From contig NZ_WQLA01000005.1 of assembly GCF_009755275.1 (NCBI RefSeq), forward strand, positions 310,001-374,000: a DNA stretch of 64,000 nucleotides, written 5' to 3'. A program made the translations under genes and the position numbers. The stretch comes from Mucilaginibacter aquatilis. Lineage in GTDB: Bacteria; Bacteroidota; Bacteroidia; Sphingobacteriales; Sphingobacteriaceae. Under the pieces are notes generated by a model. The model was given only the letters and a program-made list of their open reading frames with translations. It did no database searches and had not been told where the DNA came from. Positions 33,028 to 42,723 of this stretch are shown here, in pieces (position 1 is the first letter of the stretch; each line of letters begins with the position of its first letter).

Positions 33028-35847
33028 CTATTTCCCCAACCGTTCTTTTAGGAACTGGCCGGTGAAGCTTTTTTTACTTTTCAATAAAGCTTCAGGAAGA
33101 CCTTCAAACACCAGGGTACCGCCATTATTGCCTCCGCCTGGGCCAATATCAACTACCCAGTCGGCACATTTAATAACGTCCATGTTGTGTTCTATCACAA
33201 TAATGGTATTACCTTGATCAAGCAGTGCATTGAATGATTTAAGCAGCTTTTTAATATCGGCAAAGTGCAGGCCGGTAGTGGGCTCATCAAATATAAACAG
33301 GGTCTTGCTGGCATTATTTCCTTTAATAAGGAACGATGCCAGTTTAATACGCTGCGCCTCACCACCCGATAAGGTGTTTGACGATTGGCCTAACTGTACA
33401 TAACCCAAACCAACATCCTGCAAGGGCTTAATTTTGTTCAATATTTTTGGCTCATTAACAAAGAATTCAATGGCTTCGTCAATGGTCATTTCTAAAATTT
33501 CGGATACGTTCTTTTCAAGATAGGTTACGTCAAGAATATGCTGTTTAAAGCGCTTGCCATTACAAGCCTCGCAAGGCAAGAATATATCTGCCATAAACTG
33601 CATCTCTATCTTCACCTCGCCCTCGCCCTGGCAAACATCACAACGGCCGCCTTCTACGTTAAAGGAGAATGCTGATGGTTTAAGTCCGCCTGCTTTGGCA
33701 GCTGGCTGTGCAGCATATAGGTTTCGTATCTCGTCCCAGGCTTTTACATAAGTAACCGGGTTTGAACGCGATGAACGGCCTATGGGATTTTGATCAACCA
33801 TCTCCACCGCTTCTATCTTACTATAATCGCCTTCTATTCCATCATAAGCGCCGGTTTGCTCACCCGAGTAATTACCCAGCACCTTTTGTAATGCCGGATG
33901 TAAAATGCGTTTAACCAAACTTGTTTTGCCAGAGCCGGATACACCTGTTACTACGGTAAGCACACCTAATGGAAACTTTACATCAATATTTTGCAGGTTG
34001 TTTTCGCGTGCACCTTTAATAAGCACATAATCATTCCATTTACGGCGATGCTCTGGCGTTTCAATTTCCTCACGTCCGCTCAGGTATTTGCCGGTAAGGC
34101 TGTTATCATCAGTAAGTATCTGATCATAAGTACCTGAAAAAATCAGCTGACCACCATGCGTACCTGCTTCAGGACCAATGTCAATAATATGATCGGCAGC
34201 CTGCATAATCTCTTCTTCGTGCTCAACCACCAAAACGGTGTTGCCTACATCACGTAATGATTTAAGCACGGTAATCAGTCGTTGCGTATCACGCGGGTGC
34301 AAACCAATACTTGGCTCATCAAGCACGTAAACCGAACCTACCAAACTACTACCTAATGATGTTGCCAGATTAATACGCTGCGATTCACCGCCCGAAAGCG
34401 TGTTTGACAAGCGGTTAAGTGTTAAATAACCCAAACCTACATCATTTAAAAAGCTGGTACGGTTGGTTATTTCCATTAGCAAACGCTTGGCAATCTTGGT
34501 ATCATGCGCATCCATTTGCAGGTTATTGAAAAACTCCTGGGCCTTATCAAGCGGCATTAGCACAATGTCGGTTATTGATTGCCCGCCCACCTTAACATAA
34601 GTAGCGTCAGGACGTAAGCGGCTTCCTTTACAATCCGGGCAGGTGGTTTTTCCGCGGTAACGTGATAATATAACGCGGTATTGTATTTTGTAGGTTTGTT
34701 CCTCTATCTCTTTGAAGAAAGCATTTAAACCCTGGAAATATTTATTGCCGGTCCAAAGTACTTTCTTTTCCTTATCGCTTAACTGGCTGAAAGGGCGATG
34801 AATTGGAAAATTAAATTTATCGGCCTGGCTAATTAGCCGCTGGTTCCATTCGCCCATTTTTTCGCCACGCCAGGGGGCAATGGCATTATCATAAATTGAT
34901 TTACTTTTATCAGGAATAACCATATCCTCATCAATACCTATAACCTTGCCATAGCCTTCACATTTACGGCAGGCACCGTATGGGTTATTAAAGCTGAAAA
35001 AATTTGGTGTAGGTTCTTCAAACCTTATACCGTCAAGTTCAAAGCGATCACAAAAAAAGCTTTCTGCTTCGTTATCGTCCGCAGGCTTTTGGTAACGAAC
35101 ATAACAATCGCCTTTACCTTCAAAAAATGCGGTTTGGGCCGAGTCGGCTATGCGGCTCAGCGTTTCTTCTTCCTGGTTGATGGTTACACGGTCAACCACA
35201 ATACGTAACTCATCTTCCGGAGTTAACGGCTCATTGGCAATTGATTCATCTTCCAGTAAACCTTCAATGCGCGATACTTTACCGTTGTACTCTACCCTTA
35301 CAAAGCCCTTTTGCAACAATACCGCCAGTTCTTCTTTTAAACTGCGGTTATTATGCGGATGCAGCGGACAAAGAATGGTTACTTGGGTATCATTGGGCAT
35401 GCCCTGGCAAAAATTAACCACATCGGTAACTGTATCCTTTTTCACCTGCTGGCCTGATATAGGCGACATGGTTTTACCAATACGCGAGAACAACAGTTTC
35501 AGGTAATCATAAATTTCGGTACTGGTACCCACTGTTGAGCGCGGGTTACTGGTAATTACCTTTTGCTCGATAGCAATAGCGGGGGCAATACCTTTTATAT
35601 AGTCAACATCGGGCTTGTTCATACGCCCTAAAAACTGGCGCGCGTATGATGATAGACTTTCTACATACCTGCGCTGTCCTTCGGCATACAGCGTATCAAA
35701 CGCCAGCGATGACTTGCCCGAGCCTGACATGCCTGTAATCACCACCAGCTGGTTTTTAGGTATGGCAATGTCCATGTTTTTTAAATTATGAACACGGGCA
35801 CCTTTAATGATTATATGTTGTTGAGGGTCTTTTTCAGTTTCTAACAT
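33028..35847 (-). CDS. uvrA: Excinuclease ABC subunit A
   Basis: Nucleotide-excision-repair damage sensor of 939 residues. It has two ABC ATPase halves, each with Walker A (GMSGSGKSSLAFDTL; GVSGSGKTSLVKRIL) and signature (NTLSGGESQRINLA; NTLSGGEAQRIKLA). The first zinc finger pairs CRKCEG with CPDCKG and the second has CDVCQGEG with CEACNG. Length is normal. It loads UvrB onto lesions. Monocistronic, with its own terminator and a 548-bp gap upstream. Confidence 0.98.
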   Translation of the reverse strand: MLETEKDPQQHIIIKGARVHNLKNMDIAIPKNQLVVITGMSGSGKSSLAFDTLYAEGQRRYVESLSSYARQFLGRMNKPDVDYIKGIAPAIAIEQKVITSNPRSTVGTSTEIYDYLKLLFSRIGKTMSPISGQQVKKDTVTDVVNFCQGMPNDTQVTILCPLHPHNNRSLKEELAVLLQKGFVRVEYNGKVSRIEGLLEDESIANEPLTPEDELRIVVDRVTINQEEETLSRIADSAQTAFFEGKGDCYVRYQKPADDNEAESFFCDRFELDGIRFEEPTPNFFSFNNPYGACRKCEGYGKVIGIDEDMVIPDKSKSIYDNAIAPWRGEKMGEWNQRLISQADKFNFPIHRPFSQLSDKEKKVLWTGNKYFQGLNAFFKEIEEQTYKIQYRVILSRYRGKTTCPDCKGSRLRPDATYVKVGGQSITDIVLMPLDKAQEFFNNLQMDAHDTKIAKRLLMEITNRTSFLNDVGLGYLTLNRLSNTLSGGESQRINLATSLGSSLVGSVYVLDEPSIGLHPRDTQRLITVLKSLRDVGNTVLVVEHEEEIMQAADHIIDIGPEAGTHGGQLIFSGTYDQILTDDNSLTGKYLSGREEIETPEHRRKWNDYVLIKGARENNLQNIDVKFPLGVLTVVTGVSGSGKTSLVKRILHPALQKVLGNYSGEQTGAYDGIEGDYSKIEAVEMVDQNPIGRSSRSNPVTYVKAWDEIRNLYAAQPAAKAGGLKPSAFSFNVEGGRCDVCQGEGEVKIEMQFMADIFLPCEACNGKRFKQHILDVTYLEKNVSEILEMTIDEAIEFFVNEPKILNKIKPLQDVGLGYVQLGQSSNTLSGGEAQRIKLASFLIKGNNASKTLFIFDEPTTGLHFADIKKLLKSFNALLDQGNTIIVIEHNMDVIKCADWVVDIGPGGGNNGGTLVFEGLPEALLKSKKSFTGQFLKERLGK

Positions 35848-36243
35848 GTTGCTGTATAATAGTAAGCAGTGCTGTCTCTAGCGTAAAACTATTTAAATCA
35901 ATAAATTAGCTATGGCTTATCTTCAACAAACTACAAACTAATTTCAAAGCGCAAAAATCCTAAAATGTTTAGCAAAAACCAAATAAGTCAAGGTCTTTAC
36001 GCGTAAAATTACAAACAGGAAATAAAGGCTTATAGTTTTATATTTTAAAGCAGCACCTGTTATAAATAAGCTGCAATACATTAAACTTCGAGCGCTTTTT
36101 TCAGTCAAATATCACAGTTACCAGCATATTTCCGGGCAACTTAAAAGTGCAACCAATTATAAGCCCTGAAGTAACTAATGGTGAAGTTCTTTTTATTTAG
36201 GTGATGCCTTTATTGTGTATGTTAATTACAATGTCATTATAAC

Positions 36244-36255
36244 GTGTTATAACAC
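36244..36255. promoter_or_regulatory. Perfect 12-bp palindrome GTGTTATAACAC
   Basis: Exact dyad with no spacer, 140 bp before the sigma factor ATG and just upstream of the candidate promoter. It has the shape of a dimeric repressor site. A match by chance in an AT-rich gap is possible. Confidence 0.35.
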
Positions 36256-36271
36256 ATATGGCTAGAAATAT

Positions 36272-36302
36272 TTGCATATTAACACAATATTTGTTTTATT
36301 TG
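36272..36302 (+). promoter_or_regulatory. Candidate promoter for the ECF sigma gene
   Basis: TTG at 36272-36274 and TTTATTTG at 36295-36302 are separated by 20 nt, the spacing of Bacteroidota vegetative promoters (TTG N19-21 TAnnTTTG). The -7 box has one mismatch (T for A at position 2). It would give a leader of nearly 90 nt. Confidence 0.3.
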
Positions 36303-36395
36303 ATAGAACAAATTAAAGAAGAGGACTCCCTATAGATTAGAACTTTACTTAAAACGTAGTTAATTTAAATTTATTGATTTTAAAGTAGAAGTTCT

Positions 36396-36980
36396 ATGGA
36401 TTTTAATTTGAAAAGTGACCAGGAGTTAATCCATCTGTATGTGGCGGGCAATGAGGGAGGCCTTGTTGAACTTATACGCCGCTATCAATCAAAAATTTAC
36501 ACCTCCATTTATTTACTGGTAAAAGACGAGTATTTAGCCGAAGATATTTTTCAGGATACCTTTATAAAAGTAATAAACACGCTTAAAGCCGGTAAGTATA
36601 ACGAAGAGGGTAAGTTTTTACCTTGGGTAAGCCGTATTGCGCATAACCTTGTTATTGACCATTTCAGACGCGAAAAACGCACGCCTTTAGTAAGTGGCGG
36701 CGACGACTTTGATATATTTGAAGTACTTGGCGAGTATGACGAGAGTACCGAAGACCGTATGGTACGCGAGCAAACGCATAAAGATTTAAAATCGCTTATT
36801 CACCTTTTACCGTCTGAGCAGAAAGAAGTGTTGATTATGCGCCACTTTGGCGATATGAGCTTTAAAGAAATTGCCGACGTAACTGAAGTTAGCATTAATA
36901 CAGCGTTAGGGCGCATGCGTTATGCCCTTAACAACCTGCGCAAAATGATGCAAACCAAAGAACTGAGCCTTAAAAATTAG
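36396..36980 (+). CDS. ECF-type RNA polymerase sigma factor
   Basis: Sigma factor of 194 residues. Region 2 (about 25-95) includes EDIFQDTFIKVINTL and WVSRIAHNLVIDHFRR; region 4 (about 138-188) includes LPSEQKEVLIMRHFGDMSFKEIA and SINTALGRMRYALNNLR. It has no adjoining anti-sigma with a TM domain; the next gene is a 66-residue protein of unknown role. It is likely controlled in another way than membrane sequestration, or by an unlinked anti-sigma. Confidence 0.93.
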   Translation: MDFNLKSDQELIHLYVAGNEGGLVELIRRYQSKIYTSIYLLVKDEYLAEDIFQDTFIKVINTLKAGKYNEEGKFLPWVSRIAHNLVIDHFRREKRTPLVSGGDDFDIFEVLGEYDESTEDRMVREQTHKDLKSLIHLLPSEQKEVLIMRHFGDMSFKEIADVTEVSINTALGRMRYALNNLRKMMQTKELSLKN

Positions 36981-37079
36981 CCGCAAAAATTTTTGAAAAT
37001 TATTTGCATCCATTAAAATAATCGTTAACGATTAGGCGTTATTTGTTAAACAAACATTGCAATAAACAAATAAAAGCTT

Positions 37080-37280
37080 ATGGATGAAACTTCTACAAAA
37101 TTTTTAAACGCAATCACTAAAGGCAACGATATGGTGGAGGGAATTGATGTAACGGAATATGCTGATGCCGATGAATTAATATTTCATCATGCACTGCGCA
37201 CAGAGTTGGATACCTTACAGGTGAAACCTAAAAAGCAAACAATTGATAATTTGCTGAATTACTCAAAAAGCTTGCGTTAA
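37080..37280 (+). CDS. Small acidic hypothetical protein downstream of the sigma gene
   Basis: Protein of 66 residues with no TM, Cys or signal peptide. It starts MDETSTKFLNAITKGNDMV, has an acidic centre (TEYADADELIFHHA) and ends with a basic helix (KKQTIDNLLNYSKSLR). It begins 100 nt after the sigma gene and is followed by a strong terminator, so it could be co-expressed with it. I do not recognise the family; a sigma-binding role would be speculation. Confidence 0.7.
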   Translation: MDETSTKFLNAITKGNDMVEGIDVTEYADADELIFHHALRTELDTLQVKPKKQTIDNLLNYSKSLR

Positions 37281-37290
37281 ATAACTACAG

Positions 37291-37316
37291 AGCCCCGCAC
37301 AGCGGGGCTTTTTTTA
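37291..37316 (+). terminator. Terminator just before nth
   Basis: AGCCCCGC (37291-37298), 3-nt loop, GCGGGGCT (37302-37309), then T6 and ATATTT. It is strong and ends about 10 nt before the nth ATG. The T-run merges into TATATTTG (37315-37322), a possible -7 box. Confidence 0.88.
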
Positions 37317-37325
37317 TATTTGTAC

Positions 37326-38084
37326 ATGCTAAAGAAGGAACGCTATCAGCTTTTTGTAGAGTACTTTTCAAAACATCAGCCCGATGCAGAAACTGAGTTG
37401 CATTACTCTAACCCCTATGAACTACTTGTAGCGGTTATACTTTCTGCGCAATGTACTGATAAGCGTATAAACCAGGTGACACCTGCCCTCTTTAGCCGCT
37501 TCCCTACTGTTGAAGACCTGGCCGCATCAAATGCCGATGAAATTTTTACCTATATACGCAGCGTAAGTTACCCCAATAACAAAGCCAAACATTTGGCAGG
37601 CATGGCTAAAATGCTGGTTGAGCAGTTTGGCGCACAAGTGCCATCGGGCCTTGATGAATTGCAGAAACTGCCCGGTGTGGGCCGCAAAACAGCTAATGTA
37701 ATAGCATCAGTTATATATGATGCGCCGGCAATGGCGGTTGACACGCATGTATTCAGAGTAAGTAACCGCTTGGGGCTTACCACCAATGCCCGCACTCCTT
37801 TAGCCGTTGAAAAACAACTGATAGGTTATTTACCTAACGAAACTATAGCCATGGCTCACCATTGGCTCATTTTACACGGAAGGTATATTTGCCTGGCACG
37901 TAAACCTAAGTGCGAAATTTGCCCCATCACACACTTTTGCAAATACTATCAAAGTGGCAAAGCGGCGCTGGTTTTCAGTAAAACAGCAAAGGTTGCCAAA
38001 AGTAAATCTGCAAAAGCAAAAACTATTAAAAAGCTGAAACCTCAAAATCTTCCGATTGAAAATGAGGCAATTGCTAAAGACTAA
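37326..38084 (+). CDS. nth: Endonuclease III
   Basis: DNA glycosylase/AP lyase of 252 residues from ATG 37326 (a TTG two codons earlier lies in the terminator tail). The helix-hairpin-helix LPGVGRKTANV carries the catalytic Lys, the catalytic Asp is in AVDTHVFRVSNR, and the 4Fe-4S cluster ligands follow C-x6-C-x2-C-x5-C in CLARKPKCEICPITHFC. It removes oxidised pyrimidines. A Lys-rich C-terminal tail of about 40 residues is longer than in E. coli Nth. Confidence 0.96.
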   Translation: MLKKERYQLFVEYFSKHQPDAETELHYSNPYELLVAVILSAQCTDKRINQVTPALFSRFPTVEDLAASNADEIFTYIRSVSYPNNKAKHLAGMAKMLVEQFGAQVPSGLDELQKLPGVGRKTANVIASVIYDAPAMAVDTHVFRVSNRLGLTTNARTPLAVEKQLIGYLPNETIAMAHHWLILHGRYICLARKPKCEICPITHFCKYYQSGKAALVFSKTAKVAKSKSAKAKTIKKLKPQNLPIENEAIAKD

Positions 38085-38258
38085 CATCAGAATACAGAAC
38101 CAGCTTACACCATAATCTCTGCTACAACTGGATTGATTTAAGTAAAGCCGTTGTTGCTATTGTACTTCTACTCCAAATTGAAACATTAACAACTCATGTG
38201 AGTTATGCTATACAGTAAAGTTGTACCATAACAACTCTTTTTTCCGATACTTTATAGC

Positions 38259-39317
38259 ATGAGCAATACCTTTTTCCAGGAAATGGCTGAAAAGTCGGCT
38301 GTGGCAAATTTTATATTTAATTTAACTACCCTTCAATTTGAATATAGTAACCAGGCTATGCTTACGTTACTTGACACAGATGCAAACTCAGTAAATATCG
38401 ATTTGTTAAGTCGCATTATTCACCCCGATGATCTGCCTTATGCGTTAAATGCCCTTAAAGATTTAACAGAGGTTGATTCAAATACAGAAATTTATTTAAG
38501 AGTTACTGTAAGTAACAAGCAAAAATGGTTACGGGTAAATGTATCATTATCGCAAAACAACCAGGCCGGAAGTTTACTGTTTGGCAACGCCGTTGATGTA
38601 ACTAACGAAATTGAAAATCAGCAGGTATTTGAAAAATATGCAAACAAGAAAAACGCAATTATTAATATTCTTGCGCACGACTTAATTGGTCCGCTGGGCA
38701 CAATCAATATGCTTGGGTCATCGCTCAAATCGACACTTACCAACGATGTACATGTCAACTTGATTGACTCGATGTTGAAAATAAACAAGCAGGCTACCGA
38801 CTTAGTTAAGCAACTAACTGCACGCGAATTTGCCGAAACCAAAGACGTAGTACTTTCAAAAAAACGAGTTAATATTTCTAAAACGCTTTGTGAATATTTA
38901 GAGGAGTATCAAAACTCATTTGCCCACAGCCAACGCAGCTTTAGCTTCTCATCTACGCCCGATAATATCTTTATAAATATTGATGAACCAAAGTTTATGC
39001 AGGTAATGAATAACCTGATGACCAACGCTTTAAAATTCACACCCGAAGATGGCTCCGTTACGCTTAACATAGAGGAAAAGGATGATGAGGTAAACTTTGT
39101 ACTTGCCGACAACGGAATTGGTATACCTGCAGATTACCAAGCAATACTATTTGATAAATTTACTGATGCCGGCCGTAAAGGCTTACAAGGTGAGCCCTCA
39201 ATTGGCTTGGGAATGTTTGTAGTAAAAAACATTATTGAATGGCATAAGGGCAAGGTATGGGTTGAAAGCAACGAAGACTCAGGCACCCACATTTACTTTA
39301 CACTTCCAAAGTATTAA
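38259..39317 (+). CDS. Soluble PAS-domain sensor histidine kinase
   Basis: Kinase of 352 residues without TM or signal. A PAS-like domain (about 1-118, with IIHPDDLPYALNALKDL) leads to HisKA with H140 in NILAHDLIGPLGTINML and HATPase_c with NNLMTNALKFTP, ADNGIGIPAD and IGLGMFVVKNIIEWH. The DLIGPL after His replaces the more usual DLRNPL. No response regulator is adjacent. The signal is unknown and presumably cytoplasmic. Confidence 0.9.
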   Translation: MSNTFFQEMAEKSAVANFIFNLTTLQFEYSNQAMLTLLDTDANSVNIDLLSRIIHPDDLPYALNALKDLTEVDSNTEIYLRVTVSNKQKWLRVNVSLSQNNQAGSLLFGNAVDVTNEIENQQVFEKYANKKNAIINILAHDLIGPLGTINMLGSSLKSTLTNDVHVNLIDSMLKINKQATDLVKQLTAREFAETKDVVLSKKRVNISKTLCEYLEEYQNSFAHSQRSFSFSSTPDNIFINIDEPKFMQVMNNLMTNALKFTPEDGSVTLNIEEKDDEVNFVLADNGIGIPADYQAILFDKFTDAGRKGLQGEPSIGLGMFVVKNIIEWHKGKVWVESNEDSGTHIYFTLPKY

Positions 39318-39375
39318 GTGTATACTTAAAGTAAAGCTCAAAAAATTAATCCATCGGCCGGTTGTAATCTCCAAC

Positions 39376-40161
39376 CTATGCTACAGGTGGTTCTTTAAAT
39401 TTATTTGTGGTACGCTTCTTTTCATTTTTTGCTTTTACCTTAAGGTTAAGCAGCTCAACCAGTATGGCAAATGCCATTGAGAAGTATATATAACCTTTAG
39501 GTATTTCCTGGTTAAATGATTCGGCCAGCAGTGAAACGCCTATAAGCAGCAAAAAAGACAGTGCCAGCATTTTTACCGTTGGATGCGTGTTTACGAAGTT
39601 GGCAATAGGTGTAGCTGCCCACATCATTATACCAACCGAAATAACCACGGCTGCAATCATCACTTCAACATGATCGGCCAGGCCAACAGCGGTAATAACC
39701 GAATCGAGCGAGAACACAATGTCAAGAATCATGATTTGTACAATAGCTCCCCAAAAGGAATGAACCTTGGTGCCTTCTTCATCCTGTTGGCTATTGTCTA
39801 TGTTTTCATGTATTTCATGTATGCTTTTGTAAATTAAAAACAAACCGCCAATCATCAAAATCACATCACGGCCCGAAAGGTCAAGCCTTTCCATCCAGGC
39901 GGGGTCGGTAGCGTTTATTAAAGTACCCAAGTGAATAAACGGCTTGGTAAGCTTCATTATCCAGCTTATGGAAAGCAATAGCAATACCCGCGTTAACATG
40001 GCTCCCAGTAAGCCCAAACGGCGCGCTTTTGCCTGCTGTTCTTCGGGTAGCTTTCCTGCTTGTATCGAAACAAATATGATGTTATCAATACCCAATACAA
40101 TTTCAAGCAGGGTTAGGGTAGCTAATGATACCCATGCTTCGGCGCTGGTTAATAGTTCCAT
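39376..40161 (-). CDS. TerC/Alx-family integral membrane protein
   Basis: Protein of 261 residues with about seven TM segments. The family motif LEIVLGIDNIIFVSIQ in TM1 and the second acidic motif VFSLDSVITAVGLA are present. TerC-type proteins have been tied to tellurite resistance and to manganese export (Alx, MntP-like roles). A charged loop (EIHENIDNSQQDEEGTKV) separates the halves. Single gene, no ter operon nearby. Confidence 0.93.
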   Translation of the reverse strand: MELLTSAEAWVSLATLTLLEIVLGIDNIIFVSIQAGKLPEEQQAKARRLGLLGAMLTRVLLLLSISWIMKLTKPFIHLGTLINATDPAWMERLDLSGRDVILMIGGLFLIYKSIHEIHENIDNSQQDEEGTKVHSFWGAIVQIMILDIVFSLDSVITAVGLADHVEVMIAAVVISVGIMMWAATPIANFVNTHPTVKMLALSFLLLIGVSLLAESFNQEIPKGYIYFSMAFAILVELLNLKVKAKNEKKRTTNKFKEPPVA

Positions 40162-40201
40162 GGCTTAAGGTAGAATGTGTTGTTGCTGCGCTAAAATAGC
40201 A

Positions 40202-40229
40202 AAACCCCTGCCGTATTTGGCAAGGGTTT
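40202..40229 (-). terminator. Terminator of the DUF4097-like operon
   Basis: AAACCCCTGCC (40202-40212) and GGCAAGGGTTT (40219-40229), one mismatch that is G-U on the minus RNA, 6-nt loop, then TTTTG. It lies 25 nt past the operon's last stop. Confidence 0.7.
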
Positions 40230-40254
40230 AATTTTGAACTTAATTTATTTGGGG

Positions 40255-41613
40255 TTAATCGAGCTTTACCGTGGCATAGCTTGATTTTATGGTAATTACT
40301 TTATCAGAGTTTCCTTTATTAACCTGGCCCTTAAAGGTTTTTGTGGTGATAAAATGACGACCGTTATCGGGTGTTTGGCTAATTACCTTTACTGTAGAAT
40401 TATCATAATTAAACTCACCAAAATGAGTGGTTACATCAAAATCATAATCATTTTTAGTAGGTAAATAAACCTTGGTAAATTGTGCATCAACATTTATGTT
40501 TTTACAGTTACGGTCAAGTTCGGTAATTTTAATACCATCGCCATAGCGCGCTGTAATAACCCCTGATGATTTTAGCTTATCAACATTCATTCCTCCAAAA
40601 CTCACTTTGGCTTTAAGGTTATCCGCCATGCCCAAGTTCAGGTTGCCGTAACTTACATGAAGGTCGCCGTTGGTAACATTATTAATTCGGGCATCGCCAA
40701 AGCTTACCTTTATGGCCGGGTCATTTAAATCCTGCGATATAAGCGCACCGTATGCTAAGTTTACATTTACTTTTCCAACCATATCAGGCAATACAACGTT
40801 ACCAAACTTGTTGGTTATATCAAGCTGGCTTTTTGCAGGCATGTAAATGGTGTAGTTAACTTCCATTTTGCTTACATGCTTTTTGCCGCCGCTTAACCAC
40901 GTACCCATCACAAAGCCATGAGTACCATTGCTACCGCTACGTTCAATATTAGTTTTGAATGATACAAGCGAGCTTTCTTTACTATCTGATATGGAAATTT
41001 TATCCAGTAATTTCTGTGCATCTTCGTCGTCATCGGCGTAAGCCTTCATTTGCACATCAACCTTAATTTCATTTTTGGCCCAGGTATTTACTGTTACTTT
41101 GCCATAACTGTTATTAATCAGCAGCTTATCATTACCGTTTACGCTATAGCTTTTGCTGTAGGCTTTGCTTTTTTCCTTAAGCTCACCGCTCTGAACCATT
41201 TCGGCAAGCTTTTTTTCATCGGTAGTCCAGTTGTAGGTAAAGGTTTGCCCAATCTTAATACCGTCAGGGTGTAATAATAAACGCGGCGCAGTAGCATTCA
41301 AAAGTTTAGAGTCGGTATAAACGCGGCTCAATCCGCTCAGGTTGGCAAAATTCGAGTCGTCTAACCGCGCTAATGCCTCTGCACTTAGCTCTTTGGTAAG
41401 CTTGCCTAGTTCAGCAGTTTTTTGCTTTATCTTTTCAGCTTTAATTTTACTCATTTGCTTTTGCAAATCGCGCATTTGCTCCTGCAGTTTGCCCATCTGC
41501 TTATCAAACTCCTTATCAGCATTATCTTTATTTTTTTGAGCAAAGCCACCTTGCGCGGCTATAAGCAAACTGCATATGAAAAGCAGTTTAATGTTAAATA
41601 TTTTTGATTTCAT
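40255..41613 (-). CDS. Exported DUF4097-like repeat protein
   Basis: Last gene of a sigma/anti-sigma operon. I start it at ATG 41613 (about 452 residues; ATG 41625 is also possible), just before a signal peptide ending GGFAQ. A coiled coil (about 28-75, EFDKQMGKLQEQMRDLQKQM) is followed by a beta-rich region with repeating short strands (NSYGKVTVNTW, NKFGNVVLP, VSFGDARI, VSYGNLNLG, VSFGGMNV), the pattern of DUF4097-type beta-helix proteins. Likely an envelope protein controlled by the sigma factor. Function unknown. Confidence 0.8.
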   Translation of the reverse strand: MKSKIFNIKLLFICSLLIAAQGGFAQKNKDNADKEFDKQMGKLQEQMRDLQKQMSKIKAEKIKQKTAELGKLTKELSAEALARLDDSNFANLSGLSRVYTDSKLLNATAPRLLLHPDGIKIGQTFTYNWTTDEKKLAEMVQSGELKEKSKAYSKSYSVNGNDKLLINNSYGKVTVNTWAKNEIKVDVQMKAYADDDEDAQKLLDKISISDSKESSLVSFKTNIERSGSNGTHGFVMGTWLSGGKKHVSKMEVNYTIYMPAKSQLDITNKFGNVVLPDMVGKVNVNLAYGALISQDLNDPAIKVSFGDARINNVTNGDLHVSYGNLNLGMADNLKAKVSFGGMNVDKLKSSGVITARYGDGIKITELDRNCKNINVDAQFTKVYLPTKNDYDFDVTTHFGEFNYDNSTVKVISQTPDNGRHFITTKTFKGQVNKGNSDKVITIKSSYATVKLD

Positions 41614-42169
41614 TTTTTTGGTCATTAGGGGTTCCTTTAAACTGTTCAATCACCTGTAATTGCTGATTAAGCACCTCGGCTTGTATTTGCAAGTTCCGAA
41701 TCATTGCACGTAATACACGCTCCTGGTTAGGGCTGGTAGCCAAATCGGTTTTAAGTTTTTTGTAAGATGCTTCCATCTTGTTTATTTCGCTGCTAAACTC
41801 GCGATATAATTGCGGATCTGTTTTGGTGAGTTCTTTAAGCTCGCTGCGTTTATCTTCAATAAGTGAAACGTACCGGGCCTGCTGTTTGGCGTACTCGGGG
41901 TTAATGGCAGCTAAGTCAACACCGTTTGCTGGCTTTGTACTGCGCAGGTAAAGCGTAAAACCAATACCCATTACTACTATAATTAAAGCAGCAACCCTAA
42001 GTACAAACCCTAAAGAAAACGTACGCACCTCAGGTTTAGCTACCGGCATTTCAACAACGCTCGCAGGCATACGGCTTTCAATACGCGCCCATAAATCCTT
42101 ACCTGGTTCCAGATCGTCAAATTCTTCGCGGTTGTTTTTTATAAAATCTTCTAATCTCTTACTCATCAT
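41594..42169 (-). CDS. Membrane-bound anti-sigma factor-like protein
   Basis: Protein of 191 residues. The cytoplasmic N-terminus (DLEPGKDLWARIESRMP) is followed by one TM at about 53-76 (GFVLRVAALIIVVMGIGFTLYL) and a periplasmic helical domain with coiled-coil spacing. It overlaps the ECF sigma gene by 4 nt (ATGA), the arrangement of a sigma factor with its membrane anti-sigma. No zinc-binding ZAS motif (HxxxCxxC) is seen, so inhibition would use another fold. Confidence 0.82.
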   Translation of the reverse strand: MMSKRLEDFIKNNREEFDDLEPGKDLWARIESRMPASVVEMPVAKPEVRTFSLGFVLRVAALIIVVMGIGFTLYLRSTKPANGVDLAAINPEYAKQQARYVSLIEDKRSELKELTKTDPQLYREFSSEINKMEASYKKLKTDLATSPNQERVLRAMIRNLQIQAEVLNQQLQVIEQFKGTPNDQKNEIKNI

Positions 42170-42723
42170 GCTACTCCTTTTATTTTTAACACTTCGCTTA
42201 ACTTACGTTTGGCTCTCAAAAACTGCGTTCGTGAGGTGTTTTCGGTTATGTTTAAAACCTGTCCGATTTCTTCGTGGTCATACCCTTCCAGTAAATAAAG
42301 TGATAGTACAACCCTGTAGCCCTCGGGCAGTAATTTCATGGCCTCTTTCACCTGTGCCACTTTGTAAAGCATCTCGTCGTCGTCGCATGTTTCTTCGTCG
42401 GCAATGTTTTCAAGCTGTTCGTTTTCCATTTCAACCCACTCGAGTTTGCGTTTGCGCAAAAGGTTGATGGAACGATTAACCACAATTTGCTTAAGCCAAA
42501 GGCCAAATGTGGTTTCCTGCCTAAAATCTTTCACCTTGTTAAAAGCATCCAAAAACGACTCTTGAAGCACATCTTCAGCCTCATCCATATTATTCACAAT
42601 CCTGAATGCCACGTTAAGCATTGCCTTTGAATACAGGCGATACAGCTCATAGCAGGCTTTTTTACTTCCCTGCTTGCACTCAACTACCAGTTGATAATGT
42701 TTGTCTATGTATAAGGCTTCCAA
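42166..42723 (-). CDS. ECF-type RNA polymerase sigma factor
   Basis: Sigma factor of 185 residues. Region 2 contains AEDVLQESFLDAFNKVKDF and FGLWLKQIVVNRSINLLRK; region 4 contains LPEGYRVVLSLYLLEGYDHEEIG and TENTSRTQFLRAKRKLSEVL. First gene of a three-gene operon with a membrane anti-sigma and an exported repeat protein, suggesting an envelope-stress or surface circuit. Confidence 0.94.
   Translation of the reverse strand: MEALYIDKHYQLVVECKQGSKKACYELYRLYSKAMLNVAFRIVNNMDEAEDVLQESFLDAFNKVKDFRQETTFGLWLKQIVVNRSINLLRKRKLEWVEMENEQLENIADEETCDDDEMLYKVAQVKEAMKLLPEGYRVVLSLYLLEGYDHEEIGQVLNITENTSRTQFLRAKRKLSEVLKIKGVA

Larger units (their letters stand above)
35848..36395. other. 548-bp intergenic region upstream of uvrA and the sigma factor
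   Basis: AT-rich, with no supported gene. It must hold divergent promoters for uvrA and the sigma gene. Visible signals are the 12-bp palindrome at 36244-36255, a possible promoter at 36272-36302, and a loose inverted repeat near the sigma start (TAGAACTTTACTT 36338-36350 against AAGTAGAAGTTCTA 36383-36396, one base different in length). Confidence 0.6.
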
